A DNA stretch of 64,000 nt from a bacterium (GTDB lineage Bacteria > Actinomycetota > Acidimicrobiia > Spongiisociales > ZC4RG35): positions 1 to 64,000 of the forward strand of contig JAPPFC010000002.1 of NCBI GenBank assembly GCA_028824015.1, read 5' to 3'. Each line of letters starts with the position of its first letter. Within the stretch, counting starts at the first letter, position 1. The position numbers and the translations under genes were made by a program. The notes beneath the pieces were generated by a model. The model did not search any database. It had not been told where the DNA came from and saw only the letters and a list, made by a program, of their open reading frames with translations. This document shows positions 21,380-30,443 of this stretch, in pieces.

Positions 21380-22198
21380 TTGAACGCCACCAGCACAAGT
21401 GAGATCGTTGCAGTCGGCGATGGTATCAGGGAACTGCGCAGACGGTGGCGATGTCGAGATCCATGGGCGGCGGCTCTCCTGATTCACGGCGCAGCCGAGC
21501 ACTCGGGCCTCTGGGAATTGGTCGGCGCCCGGTTGTCGTCGGCGGGAATAGACACTTACGGTTTCGACCTGCGGGGATGTGGCTCCTCCGGCGGGCGCCG
21601 CGCCGACATCGAAGATTGGACTGATTTTCTCCACCAGGTTCGCGACAATCTGGTCCCACTCCTATCCACCGACCTGCCGGTCGTGCTCCTCGGTCACTCC
21701 CTCGGTGGTCTGATAGCGGTCGAATACACCTCATCGGACCATCCCCAACCGGACCTGGTGGTCCTCCACGCCCCTGCGGTCGGGGATTTCGTCCCGGCCT
21801 GGCAGCGCCACCTGGCACCGTTGTTGGCCAGGCTTATGCCTCGTATGACTTTCCCCAACTGGATCGATCTCAACCAGGTGTTCACCGACCCGGCGACGGC
21901 TGAAATCCACAGAACCGACCACCTGAGGACGACCCGCACCACGGCGCGCCTGGCGGCGCTCCTGCTCGAACACATGGAGCGGGCCGGACGCTCAGTCGAT
22001 CAATACCAGGCCCGCACGCTGGTGCTTCACGGCACCGCAGACCACCTCGTCCCCCTGTCTGCCACCGAGTCGATGGGGGACCTCCCATCGGTTGACCGCA
22101 TGACTTATCCCGGTGCCAGGCACGGATCGATCATGGAGCTCCACGGGATGGGGATGGTTGATGACATCATCGCCTGGGTCCGTGAACAGACAGCCTGA
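21380..22198 (+). CDS. Alpha/beta hydrolase, monoacylglycerol-lipase-like
   Basis: The protein has 272 residues of the serine hydrolase / Hydrolase_4 type. The oxyanion-hole region is LLIHGAAEHSG; the nucleophile is Ser107 in LLGHSLGGL. The acid is the Asp in LHGTADHLVP and the histidine is in GARHGSIMEL. The HGxxEHSG start and the small helical lid suggest lysophospholipase or monoacylglycerol lipase activity; the substrate is unknown. It begins at TTG 21380, only seven bases after the DUF1648 gene, so it may belong to the GntR operon. The SD site is poor. Confidence 0.85.
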   Translation: MNATSTSEIVAVGDGIRELRRRWRCRDPWAAALLIHGAAEHSGLWELVGARLSSAGIDTYGFDLRGCGSSGGRRADIEDWTDFLHQVRDNLVPLLSTDLPVVLLGHSLGGLIAVEYTSSDHPQPDLVVLHAPAVGDFVPAWQRHLAPLLARLMPRMTFPNWIDLNQVFTDPATAEIHRTDHLRTTRTTARLAALLLEHMERAGRSVDQYQARTLVLHGTADHLVPLSATESMGDLPSVDRMTYPGARHGSIMELHGMGMVDDIIAWVREQTA

Positions 22199-22317
22199 GG
22201 AGGATGCCGGGAGTCCTTCTCGAAACCTAGGCTTTGAAGGTGAAGTTCTGCACATAGCAGGGTGAACCCGGCACAAACCTGCCAACATTCGCCGAAAGAT
22301 CGAGAGATAGTTCAGAT

Positions 22318-23613
22318 ATGGCATTGACGTGGCTGGCGCACACCGACCTGGCGGCGATCAGCCGCGGCCGGGCGATACCCGACTATGACCCGGACGGCGC
22401 CCAATCGGTTGGCTGGGTCCCGGCGGACCTGGCCCTCGACCCGTTCGGAGCTTTGGTCGAGAATCCCTGGGGACCGGTTGGAGACCTGAGGTTGGTCCCC
22501 GATCCGGCAACGCTGGTCCACATCCCGGGGACGCCCACGGCGTCGGAGATGAACTTCGCGCTCTGCACGGCTACCGACCTGGAAGGCAAACCCTGGCGAT
22601 CGTGTCCCCGCGGAGCGCTTTCGTCTCAGGTGGCGCGGTTCGAGGAGGACTTCGGATTGTCGTTGCTTGCCGCCTTCGAACAGGAATTCTCACACGTGAC
22701 CGACGCGGCGCCCCCGGCGCCCTTCTCACTCGAGGCCGCCAGGGTTGTCGAGCCGTTGCTGGAGGAGATCTTCAGCGCGCTCGATGAGGCGGGCGTCGAG
22801 CCCGAGAACATCCTCCCGGAGTTCGGCCAGCACCAGTTCGAAGTCACGACCCGTCCCGCAGTGGGCGTGGCGGCCGCGGACAGGGCGGTGACAACCCGGA
22901 TTGTGGTCAGAGAGATCGCCCGCCGGCTGGGTCGCCGCGTCACCTTCGCTCCGGTGATCGGCCCGGGCGCCGGGACCAACGGCGTGCACATCCATTTCAG
23001 CCTCCTCGACCGCCGGGGCCGGCCGGTCACCCACGACCCCCGTGGCGACCACGGCCTCTCCCCGGCGGCCCAGCAGTTCGCGGCCGGGATTGTGGCGCAC
23101 CTCCCGGCGCTCACCGCCCTCACCGCCCCGAGCGTGGCGTCCTACCTTCGACTGCAGCCCCACTCCTGGAGTGCGGCCTACGTGGTGTTCGGAAACCAGA
23201 ATCGCGAGGCCGCGGTCCGCGTCGCCCCCAGATCGAGGGTGGACGGCAATCACGATCACGAACGGGCGAACCTCGAGTATCGACCATCCGACGCGGCCGC
23301 CAATCCGTACCTGGTGCTGGCCGGCCTCCTGATCGCCGGCATGGACGGCTTGGAGAGGGAACTTCGGTGTCCGCAGTCTGTCGAGTTCGACCCCTCCGTC
23401 CTCTCGGAGGCGGAGTTGCAGGAGCGGGGAATCACCCGCTTGCCCCAGTCGCTCGCCGAGGCGCTCGAATGCCTGGAGCGGGATCCCCTCATCGCGGAGG
23501 CTCTCGACTCGGACCTCCTGGAGTGCTACCTGACCATGAAGAGAGGTGAGGTGGCCATGTTCGCCGGGGTCGACGAGGCGGAACTGATTGCCAGATACGT
23601 TGATGCGTACTAG
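22318..23613 (+). CDS. Glutamine-synthetase-like gamma-glutamyl ligase
   Basis: The protein has 431 residues of the GS superfamily catalytic domain. The metal-binding strand is AFEQEFSHV (Glu121, Glu123). FGQHQFEVTT replaces the usual PGQ-E segment; GTNGVHIHFSLLD carries the metal/ATP His; NREAAVRVAP and LEYRPSDAAANPYL complete the glutamate site. All catalytic elements are present, but loops differ from GlnA-I and the protein groups by eye with PuuA/IpuC/FluG-type ligases that glutamylate amines other than ammonia. It is followed, overlapping, by a FluG-type amidohydrolase and then an M20 hydrolase. The substrate is unknown. Confidence 0.85.
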   Translation: MALTWLAHTDLAAISRGRAIPDYDPDGAQSVGWVPADLALDPFGALVENPWGPVGDLRLVPDPATLVHIPGTPTASEMNFALCTATDLEGKPWRSCPRGALSSQVARFEEDFGLSLLAAFEQEFSHVTDAAPPAPFSLEAARVVEPLLEEIFSALDEAGVEPENILPEFGQHQFEVTTRPAVGVAAADRAVTTRIVVREIARRLGRRVTFAPVIGPGAGTNGVHIHFSLLDRRGRPVTHDPRGDHGLSPAAQQFAAGIVAHLPALTALTAPSVASYLRLQPHSWSAAYVVFGNQNREAAVRVAPRSRVDGNHDHERANLEYRPSDAAANPYLVLAGLLIAGMDGLERELRCPQSVEFDPSVLSEAELQERGITRLPQSLAEALECLERDPLIAEALDSDLLECYLTMKRGEVAMFAGVDEAELIARYVDAY

Positions 23614-24742
23614 CGGCCACCCGGAGGCTCTCTCGTTCATTTCCGATCTGGAGTTGGTGGATCACCATTGTCACGGCGTCAGCGTTGCTCCATTGAGCCA
23701 CGACGATTTCGCCTCTCTTCTGACCGAGGGCGGCCGGGAGATGTCGGCGGCCATCGACCCGATTGCATCCCCCCTGGGCCTGGCCGTACGGTCGCTCTGC
23801 GCGCCGCTCCTCGATCTCGATCCGCACGCTCCGATCGAGGAGTACCTGTGGCGCCGGTCCTCGCTCGGGGCACCGGCGGTGACCCGACGAATGTTGGCCG
23901 GCGCCGGACTCAGTGACCTGCTCATCGACACCGGTCATCTGTCCGATCAGGTGCTCACCCCAGACGGCATGAAGGAAGCGGGCCGGTTCGAGACCCACGA
24001 GATTGTCCGTATCGAAGCGGTGGCCGAGGAGGTCTTCGCCTCGGTCGGCGCCGAGGGTTTCATCGATGAGTTCGCCCACAGGCTGGCAAGCCGGGCCAGG
24101 GGCGCGGTGGGGCTCAAGTCGATCATCGCCTACCGGGCCGGCCTCAGCCTCGACCCCGACCGCCCGTCTGTGGAGGCCGTCTCGGAGGCGCTGGCGGGAT
24201 GGAGTCCCGGCAGCCGCCTGGAGGATGTTGTCCTCCTCCGCCACTGCCTGTGGGTCGCCGTGGAGGTGGCGGAGGACCTGGGAATCCCGCTCCAGCTTCA
24301 CAGCGGCTTCGGTGATCGGGACCTCGAACTGTGGCGCGCCGACCCGACTCGTTTCACGCCCTGGCTGAGGCGGATCCCATCTTCGGTGAACATCTGCTTC
24401 CTTCACTGCTGGCCCTACCACCGCCAGGCCGCCTTCCTGGCCGCGGTCCACCCGAATGTCTACTTCGACGCAGGTGAGGTCAATACCCATGCCGCCCTCG
24501 GGTATGACCGCATACTCGCCGAGGCCCTCGAGGTGGCGCCCTTCGAGAAGGTGCTGTACTCCAGCGACGCCTTCGGCCTCCCCGAGCTTTACTACATCGG
24601 GTCCATGCGGTTCCGGAGCGCCCTCTCCTCGTTGCTTGAGGACTGGCAGAGACGCGGCTTCTGCTCTCCTTCCGACGCGGCCGAGATCGCCACCGCCATC
24701 GGACGCTCCAACGCCGAGAAGCTCTACCGGTTGGGCCGGTGA
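23603..24742 (+). CDS. FluG-type amidohydrolase
   Basis: The protein has 379 residues with a TIM-barrel metal-dependent hydrolase core. Metal ligands are visible in order: VDHHCHG (HxH), GLKSIIAYRAGL (probably the carbamylated Lys), LQLHSGFGD, FLHCWPYHR and LYSSDAFGLPE. This pattern is that of the N-terminal half of fungal FluG and of plant nodulin/GS fusions, where it is fused to a GS-like domain. Here the GS-like protein is encoded just upstream, with an 11-base overlap. ATG 23603 is preferred; in-frame TTG codons lie slightly upstream. It probably hydrolyses an amide made by, or related to, the ligase. Confidence 0.85.
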   Translation: MRTSGHPEALSFISDLELVDHHCHGVSVAPLSHDDFASLLTEGGREMSAAIDPIASPLGLAVRSLCAPLLDLDPHAPIEEYLWRRSSLGAPAVTRRMLAGAGLSDLLIDTGHLSDQVLTPDGMKEAGRFETHEIVRIEAVAEEVFASVGAEGFIDEFAHRLASRARGAVGLKSIIAYRAGLSLDPDRPSVEAVSEALAGWSPGSRLEDVVLLRHCLWVAVEVAEDLGIPLQLHSGFGDRDLELWRADPTRFTPWLRRIPSSVNICFLHCWPYHRQAAFLAAVHPNVYFDAGEVNTHAALGYDRILAEALEVAPFEKVLYSSDAFGLPELYYIGSMRFRSALSSLLEDWQRRGFCSPSDAAEIATAIGRSNAEKLYRLGR

Positions 24743-25929
24743 AGTCGCTTCTGAAGAGCCTTCTCGGCCAAATCCGGGAGGATTCGGCGCGGCTTGTCAA
24801 ACTCAGACACGCTCTCCACGCGGTCCCCGAGCCGGGCAACCAGGAGTGGGAGACCGCCGAGTTGATCCGGCGCCACCTGGGACTCACCTCTCATGAGATC
24901 GACACCGCAACGGTGGTGCATATCGGGCCGGTGGAGAGAGGCGCGGTGATCCTGAGAGCCGAACTCGACGGGCTGGAGATTGCCGAACCCCCGCGTCACG
25001 ACTACGCCTCGACCAACGGTTGGATGCACGCCTGCGGCCATGACGTCAACATGGCGGCTCTCGTGGGGACGGTCACCGCCCTCCGCACGGTCGAAGACCG
25101 GCTGCCGGTGGGTGTCACTGCGGTCTTTCAACCGTGCGAAGAGACGTACCCCTCAGGAGCCCGACGCCTGGTGAACGATGCGGAGAGGTTGTTTGTCAAC
25201 CCCGTTGCCGCCGTTGCCGTCCACACTCATCCCCGAGTGCCGGCCAACCACCTGGCGGTGGGTAAGGGCACGATCAACGCCTCCTCGGACGCGTTCGAGA
25301 TCACCATCGAGGGCAGGGGTGGGCACGGTGGTTACCCGCATGAATCAGACGACGTAATCGGAGCCATGAGCGCCACGATCTTGGCTCTTCAACAGATTGC
25401 CGGCCGAAGAGTCGACCCGCTGGAGCCGGTGGTGGTCTCGGTCGGGTCGGTCCACAGCGGGACCGCGGCCAACGTCCTTCCCGGTTCCGCAACCTGCACC
25501 GGGACCCTTCGAGCCATGACTGCTCGAAGCCGAACGGCGCTGCAGGAGTTGGTGGAGGAGATCGCCACCGCCACGGCGGCCGCCCACGGGTGTCGCGCCT
25601 CGGTGCGCCTGGAACGGGGGGAGCCCCCGCTGGTCAACGCCCCGGCCCTGGTGGAGGCCTTCAGGCGGTGGGCCCCGCAGGCGTCCCTTCCGACCGTCGC
25701 CCAATTCAGGTCGATGGGCGCTGACGACTTCTCCTTCTTCGGAGAGATCGCTCCCACCCTGATGGTGTTCGCCGGGGCGCCCTCCCAATTCGGCGGAGCC
25801 CACCTGCACAGCCCTGACTACGTGCCCCACGACGAGGCCGTCCTCCTAGCGGCCGCAGCCTACTGCTGCGGCGTGGCCGCCGGGTATGAGGCGGCAGTGG
25901 AGGCGGATGGACTGCACTCTTTGCAATGA
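24739..25929 (+). CDS. M20-family amidohydrolase (IAA-amino-acid / hippurate hydrolase-like)
   Basis: The protein has 396 residues of the M20D peptidase type. Metal and catalytic positions: MHACGHDVNMAAL, FQPCEETYPSGAR, VAVHTHPR and GGAHLHSPDYVP, with the dimerisation domain roughly 180-295 (GRGGHGGYPHESDDV). It hydrolyses N-acyl or amide-linked amino acids. The GTG start overlaps the amidohydrolase stop (GTGA), making a tight three-gene unit with the GS-like ligase. The set would suit uptake and breakdown of an amide- or gamma-glutamyl-linked compound, but the substrate cannot be read from sequence. Confidence 0.9.
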   Translation: MKSLLKSLLGQIREDSARLVKLRHALHAVPEPGNQEWETAELIRRHLGLTSHEIDTATVVHIGPVERGAVILRAELDGLEIAEPPRHDYASTNGWMHACGHDVNMAALVGTVTALRTVEDRLPVGVTAVFQPCEETYPSGARRLVNDAERLFVNPVAAVAVHTHPRVPANHLAVGKGTINASSDAFEITIEGRGGHGGYPHESDDVIGAMSATILALQQIAGRRVDPLEPVVVSVGSVHSGTAANVLPGSATCTGTLRAMTARSRTALQELVEEIATATAAAHGCRASVRLERGEPPLVNAPALVEAFRRWAPQASLPTVAQFRSMGADDFSFFGEIAPTLMVFAGAPSQFGGAHLHSPDYVPHDEAVLLAAAAYCCGVAAGYEAAVEADGLHSLQ

Positions 25930-26005
25930 GGATCCGCCCAACCCTTCGACTCCGGAGATGGCGCCGCGCCTGCCACCGGGATAGGTGTGCTGCCGGGAGG
26001 GTCGA

Positions 26006-26665
26006 CTAGGCGGGTCGAGCGTCCCGAAGCGGCGCCGCGGTGCGAGCCGCAACATGGTCGAAGGAAACGCCAGGAGCCAGTTCGACTACCTCGAATCCGT
26101 CGGCGGTGATGTCGATCACCGCTAGGTCGGTGTAGACGCGGTCCACCACGCCGGCGCCGGTGAGAGGATAGGAGCAGCGCCGGACGAGTTTGGGTGTCCC
26201 GTCCCGGGTGCAGTGTCTGGTAATGACGTGCACGGCCTTCACGCCGGACACCAGGTCCATCGCCCCGCCCACCGCCGGGATGGCGCCCTCCCGGCCGGTC
26301 GACCAGTTGGCCAGGTCACCGTTGGCCGCCACCTGCAGGGCGCCCAGGACACTGAGATCGAGATGACCGCCGCGGATCATGGCGAAGCTGTCGGCCTGAT
26401 GGAAGAAGGAGGCGCCCGGCAGGGTCGTGACCTGTTTCTTGCCGGCGTTGATGAGTTCAGGATGGCCATCTCCCGGCTCGGGCGACGGGCCCATCCCCAG
26501 TAACCCGTTCTCGACGTGCAGCACGATCTCCCGGTCGTTCGGAATGAAGAGGGCGATCAACTCGGGCAGTCCGATGCCCAGGTTGACATAGGAGCCGTCG
26601 GCGATGTCCAGGGCTGATCGCCGGGCGATCTGGTGGGTTGTCAGGCCCGTCACGGTGGCGCTCAT
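26006..26665 (-). CDS. 3-oxoacid/3-oxoadipate CoA-transferase, beta subunit
   Basis: The protein has 219 residues, subunit B of a family I CoA-transferase. The catalytic glutamate is in HVENGLLGMGP; SYVNLGIGLPELIALF and GGHLDLSVLGALQVAANGDLANW are typical family segments. With subunit A it moves CoA from succinyl-CoA to a 3-oxo acid (acetoacetate or 3-oxoadipate; sequence alone does not decide). Its ATG overlaps the subunit A stop (ATGA), so the pair is coupled and equimolar. No thiolase or ring-cleavage genes adjoin it in this window. Confidence 0.92.
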   Translation of the reverse strand: MSATVTGLTTHQIARRSALDIADGSYVNLGIGLPELIALFIPNDREIVLHVENGLLGMGPSPEPGDGHPELINAGKKQVTTLPGASFFHQADSFAMIRGGHLDLSVLGALQVAANGDLANWSTGREGAIPAVGGAMDLVSGVKAVHVITRHCTRDGTPKLVRRCSYPLTGAGVVDRVYTDLAVIDITADGFEVVELAPGVSFDHVAARTAAPLRDARPA

Positions 26666-27372
26666 GGGTAGCGGGCTCCCCGGGCGACCAGTTCGGATTC
26701 GTGTTGGGGATCGGGCACATGCACGACGTGATCGACGAAAATGCCCGGCGTGATCACCGTTTCGGGGTCCAGGCCTCCCGGCTCGACCACCGACGAGGCC
26801 TGAACCACGGTGTTCCGGCCGGCCATGGCCATGAGCGGGGAGAAATTGCGGGCGGTCTTGTTGTACACGAGGTTGCCGTGAGAGTCGGCGGTCCGGGCTT
26901 TGATCAGGGCCCAGTCCGCCACCAGGGCATGCTCCAGCAGGCAAGGGCGCCCGTCGAACTCCCGCCGTTCCTTCCCGGCTTCCAGGTCGGTGCCGGCCGC
27001 GGTGGGGGTGTAGAAGGCCGGGATGCCCGCCCCTCCGGCCCTGATCCGCTCCGCCAGTGTGCCCTGGGGCACCAGTTCCAGTTCGATCCGGCCTGCGTGG
27101 AAGAGATCCGGAAACACCCTGGAGTTGGTGCTGCGGGGGAACGAGCACACGATCCTGGCCACCTGGCCGGCCCGTATGAGAGCGGCCAGTCCTATCTCTC
27201 CGCTGCCGGAGTTGTTGCTGATCACCGTGAGGTTGGCGGCGCCGTGGTCGATCAGGGCGTGGATCAGTTCGATGGGGCTGCCCGCTTCGCCGAAGCCTCC
27301 GATCATGACCGCGTCGCCGTCGCCGATCCCGGCCACGGCCTCTCTGGGGCTCCCAACCCGCTTGTCGATCAC
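26662..27372 (-). CDS. 3-oxoacid/3-oxoadipate CoA-transferase, alpha subunit
   Basis: The protein has 236 residues, subunit A. The N-terminal family signature is MIGGFGEAGSPIELIHAL; NLTVISNNSG and the CSFPRSTNSRVFPDLFHAG region follow. GIPAFYTPTAAGT and the NLVYNKTARNFSPLMAMA segment are conserved in ScoA/PcaI/AtoD proteins. Subunit A binds CoA and subunit B supplies the catalytic Glu. First gene of a two-gene minus-strand operon; the upstream 480 bases carry no recognisable gene. Confidence 0.92.
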   Translation of the reverse strand: MIDKRVGSPREAVAGIGDGDAVMIGGFGEAGSPIELIHALIDHGAANLTVISNNSGSGEIGLAALIRAGQVARIVCSFPRSTNSRVFPDLFHAGRIELELVPQGTLAERIRAGGAGIPAFYTPTAAGTDLEAGKERREFDGRPCLLEHALVADWALIKARTADSHGNLVYNKTARNFSPLMAMAGRNTVVQASSVVEPGGLDPETVITPGIFVDHVVHVPDPQHESELVARGARYP

Positions 27373-27853
27373 TTGGCCCGCCGATCGGGATGCATCGAGC
27401 GTTCGGTGGAACCCGGCTGGCGCGACTCGGGGGTAGTCGGAGATCGCCGCATCATCGAAGGAGACCGGTCCTCGTATTCGTCCAACCAGAAGGCATGTGG
27501 CTGGAAACCCACATTACACGCCGTGGTCCGTTCTCGGGCTGTAACCCGGCTGGGAAGACGGAAAAAATCAAGGCTCGGATCGGTGGGTGCGCGGGAGGGA
27601 AGGCCCCTAATCTGTGCGAAAAGGCGAGACCGGGTCCAGGTCCCGCGCACGGCTCCTGCCGAGCGGCTCCCGGACGGGGTCCTGTTCGGAGAACAAGGAT
27701 GCGACAGCGGATATCCTGGCCGCCAGGAAACGCGCGAACAATGGTATGTGGTCACCCGAACCGACCGCACGGATGGTCGGGGGTCGGTGTCGATGGACTA
27801 ATGGTCTCCCCTTGGAGCGAGCAACTGAAGACCCTCCGCAGAGTGTCCCGATA
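27373..27853. other. 480-base interval without a recognisable gene
   Basis: This lies between the divergent CoA-transferase operon and the membrane-protein pair. A plus-strand frame stays open through part of it but shows no protein-like pattern and simply runs into the downstream gene. I see no RNA gene, repeat or convincing operator. It presumably carries both promoters. Confidence 0.5.
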
Positions 27854-28945
27854 GTGGCAACTCGATGGGTCTTGGAGGGCCCGACCAAGCTGATGCTCGG
27901 TTCGGTGCTGATAGCTTCAACCTACTCGTTGGTGGTGGACGTGGGCCTGGGGACCGAGGGGGACCCGTGGGTGTTCCAGGTCGGCGCGATGTCCGGCAAG
28001 CTCATCTCGATCCTCCTCTACCTGGTGCTGGCCCATCCCGAGTTCCGGCAACGGGAGGTTGCAACTCTGCTGCTGAGACGCGCGTTCGGATGGTTGGCGT
28101 TCTGGCGGCTCGCCGGAGATTCGCTGGAGAGGAAGAGGCAGCGACGATCCGCCCTGTGGATTCTGGCGTCCGGCTATTCCCAGTTCAGCATCACCTGTTT
28201 CGTCTGGTCGACCCGTTTTGTGGACACCGCGGTGTCGGCGATCATCGTGGGGGCGTTTCCCGCTCTGTTCGTGGTGCTCATGGGACGCCAGGACCGCGCC
28301 CTGGGAGGGAGCGGCCGCTACCGGAGCTTGACCAAGGTGGATGGCGTGACGATGACGCTGGCCTTTGCGGGGATGGCGACCGTGGCGTGGGGGGCCGCGG
28401 CCGTGGTCGACCTGGAGGGTGCCCTGTGGCGGACGCTGGCGGGAGTCTTCCTGGCGGCCGCTGCCACCACCGGGGGGCTGCTGTCGGCGAAGAGCTTCAA
28501 GTGGGGCGTGTTCAGAGCCAGGGAGACGGGCATCACCGGAGTGGGCTCGGAGTCGGCATTGGTGCTGGTCTCCTACGCGGCGGGAACCCTCCTGGCCCTT
28601 CCCCTGATCGCGGGCATGGCCGTCGCCACCGGATGGAGGATGTCGAACGCCGGTTTCGGCGCCGCCCTGGCATGCGGCCTGGTGGTCATGTTCCCCGCCA
28701 ACATCCTGTTCATCCGGGCCAATCTGTCAACCCGGCGCCTCTCGGTCAACAACCTCATATATGCGGAGATGTTGTTCTCGCTCCTGTGGTTGTGGATGTT
28801 CACCTCCATCGACGTGGGCAGCCCGGCACTGGTCCTCGCCGGGGCGGCGACGGTCGTAGTGGCCAATGTTCTCTCCGCGGGAGTGGGGGAGTGGATGGTC
28901 GGGAAGGCCAAACGCCGCCGGAGGGGTGACCCGGTGCATCCATGA
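27854..28945 (+). CDS. DMT/EamA-like membrane protein, paralogue 1
   Basis: The protein has 363 residues with about 10 hydrophobic segments, two-fold in layout like drug/metabolite transporters (EamA), and a basic C-terminus. I cannot assign a substrate. It is clearly paralogous to the next gene: shared blocks include LIASTY, VVDVGL, RRAFGW, FWRLAGDS, FVDTAVS, IIVGAFPALFV, MGRQDR, FIRANL, LSVNNLIY and SLLWLWMFT. GTG 27854 is the chosen start; no good SD is seen and a TTG or GTG nearby is possible. The stop overlaps the ATG of paralogue 2 (ATGA), so the two are coupled. Confidence 0.8.
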   Translation: MATRWVLEGPTKLMLGSVLIASTYSLVVDVGLGTEGDPWVFQVGAMSGKLISILLYLVLAHPEFRQREVATLLLRRAFGWLAFWRLAGDSLERKRQRRSALWILASGYSQFSITCFVWSTRFVDTAVSAIIVGAFPALFVVLMGRQDRALGGSGRYRSLTKVDGVTMTLAFAGMATVAWGAAAVVDLEGALWRTLAGVFLAAAATTGGLLSAKSFKWGVFRARETGITGVGSESALVLVSYAAGTLLALPLIAGMAVATGWRMSNAGFGAALACGLVVMFPANILFIRANLSTRRLSVNNLIYAEMLFSLLWLWMFTSIDVGSPALVLAGAATVVVANVLSAGVGEWMVGKAKRRRRGDPVHP

Positions 28946-30003
28946 AGACCCTGCCGGCGCCTACCAAAATGATGATGGCCAACGTGCTCATAGCATCCAC
29001 CTACCCGGTGGTGGTGGATGTGGGCCTGGCGGGCGGGGACGACCCCTGGACGTTCCAGTTCGGTGCGCTCTTGGGCAAGTTCGTGGCGACGGTGCTCTAC
29101 CTGGGACTCTTCCACCCGGAGCTGTTCCGGGGGGACATGGCGGCGCTGGTGCTGAGGCGCGCATTCGGATGGATGGCCTTCTGGCGACTTGCCGGCGACT
29201 CTCCGGAGGCCAGGAAGCAGCGACAATCCGCGGTGGGGATACTGGCCTCGACGTACTCCCACTTCAGCATCGTGTTCTTCGTGCTGTCCATCCAGTTCGT
29301 GGACACCGCCGTGTCCACGATCATCGTCGGAGCGTTTCCCGCGCTGTTCGTGGTGGTGATGGGCCGACAGGACCGCTCCATCGGGAGCGGGGACCGGTAC
29401 CGGAGGCTTACGGTGGTGGACATTGCCGCATTGGCGTTGGCCTTCGGCGGGATGGCGGCGGTTACATGGGGCGGAGCCGGCGGGGTCAATCTGGAGGGTT
29501 CCCTGTCGCGGACACTGGTGGGCGTCGGCCTGGCGGCCGCAGCCATCACCGGCGGCGTTTTGACGGCGAGGAGCTTCAGGTGGGGCATCGAGCGGGCGGC
29601 GGACACGGGCGTCACCGGACCGCGACCGGAGTCGGCAATGGTGTTGGTCGCCTACGGAGTCGGCAACCTGCTGTCCCTTCCTCTGATAGCGGGCACGGCG
29701 GTATTGAGCGGATGGCGGATGTCCCCCACAGGTTTCACCACCGCCGTCCTGTGCGGACTCCTGATCATGCTTCCCGGCAATGCGCTGTTCATCCGGGCCA
29801 ACCTGTTCACCGAGCAACTGTCCGTCAACAACCTGATCTACCTGCAGACGGTGTTCTCGCTGCTGTGGCTGTGGATGTTCACCACCATCGAGGTGGGCAA
29901 CCCGACCCTGGTCCTGGTGGGTGCGCTGATCGTCATCGTGGCCAACGTGCTGTCCGGCGGGGTCGGGGACTGGATGGTCGGCGGAGGGAAACACCCCCGA
30001 TAG
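28942..30003 (+). CDS. DMT/EamA-like membrane protein, paralogue 2
   Basis: The protein has 353 residues, about 10 hydrophobic segments, roughly half identical to paralogue 1 along its whole length and without gaps of note. The conserved charged positions within membrane segments (RRAFGW, GRQDR, RWG) are kept in both copies, which argues that both are functional. The four-base overlap makes a 1:1 heterodimeric transporter, like paired SMR proteins, a reasonable inference. No regulator or enzyme is adjacent to hint at the substrate. Confidence 0.8.
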   Translation: MKTLPAPTKMMMANVLIASTYPVVVDVGLAGGDDPWTFQFGALLGKFVATVLYLGLFHPELFRGDMAALVLRRAFGWMAFWRLAGDSPEARKQRQSAVGILASTYSHFSIVFFVLSIQFVDTAVSTIIVGAFPALFVVVMGRQDRSIGSGDRYRRLTVVDIAALALAFGGMAAVTWGGAGGVNLEGSLSRTLVGVGLAAAAITGGVLTARSFRWGIERAADTGVTGPRPESAMVLVAYGVGNLLSLPLIAGTAVLSGWRMSPTGFTTAVLCGLLIMLPGNALFIRANLFTEQLSVNNLIYLQTVFSLLWLWMFTTIEVGNPTLVLVGALIVIVANVLSGGVGDWMVGGGKHPR

Positions 30004-30157
30004 AGTGGATCGGTCCAACCGTTGCCTTTAGGGTTCACGAGGTTTCATTTCATCCCGTGAGCGCTTCCGCGCCCTTCGACTCGGTTTGGACGATGTCCTT
30101 CCCGAGGTTGCTCCCGCATAGCGCAACCATCTTCAACACGCTGCCGCTCCGCTGCAT

Positions 30158-30430
30158 TCAAAGCCCCCCGGGATAGAGTTCCTCATACTTCGGTAATCCG
30201 GGCTCGGAGTGAAAGGCCCTCTCCTCGAATCTGTCTACGAACACGACCAGTGGCATATCGTTGATGCCGTACCCTCCGTAAACATCAACGTTGGGTCTGC
30301 CCTTCTCGCCAAGGCCGATTTCCGCCAATTCAGGCATGCTCATTTCCCACTCCGGATGGTGCAGCACGGCGATTACGTCATGGTAGGTAACGCCGCGTTT
30401 GCAGGCAGAGGGTGCTACGCCCAAGGGCAA
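30158..30430 (-). CDS. Small protein homologous to the 7061-7273 product; possible toxin
   Basis: The gene encodes 90 residues from TTG 30428-30430, chosen because GAGGG lies seven bases upstream and an in-frame stop precedes it. The core GVTYHDVIAVLHHPEW and MPLVVFVDRFEERAFHS match the product of 7061-7273. This copy carries an extra central segment (GEKGRPNVDVYGGYG) and a C-terminal tail. It lies 13 bases downstream of a helical small protein gene, repeating the two-gene order. The region is AT-richer than its neighbours. A toxin-antitoxin role is suggested only by layout. Confidence 0.62.
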   Translation of the reverse strand: MPLGVAPSACKRGVTYHDVIAVLHHPEWEMSMPELAEIGLGEKGRPNVDVYGGYGINDMPLVVFVDRFEERAFHSEPGLPKYEELYPGGL

Positions 30431-30443
30431 GGGTTCGCCCTCA

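Noticed and set aside
27614-27853. N-terminal extension of the first DMT-like protein
   Set aside because: The extra 80 codons are Arg/Gly-rich, not membrane-like, and absent from the tandem paralogue.
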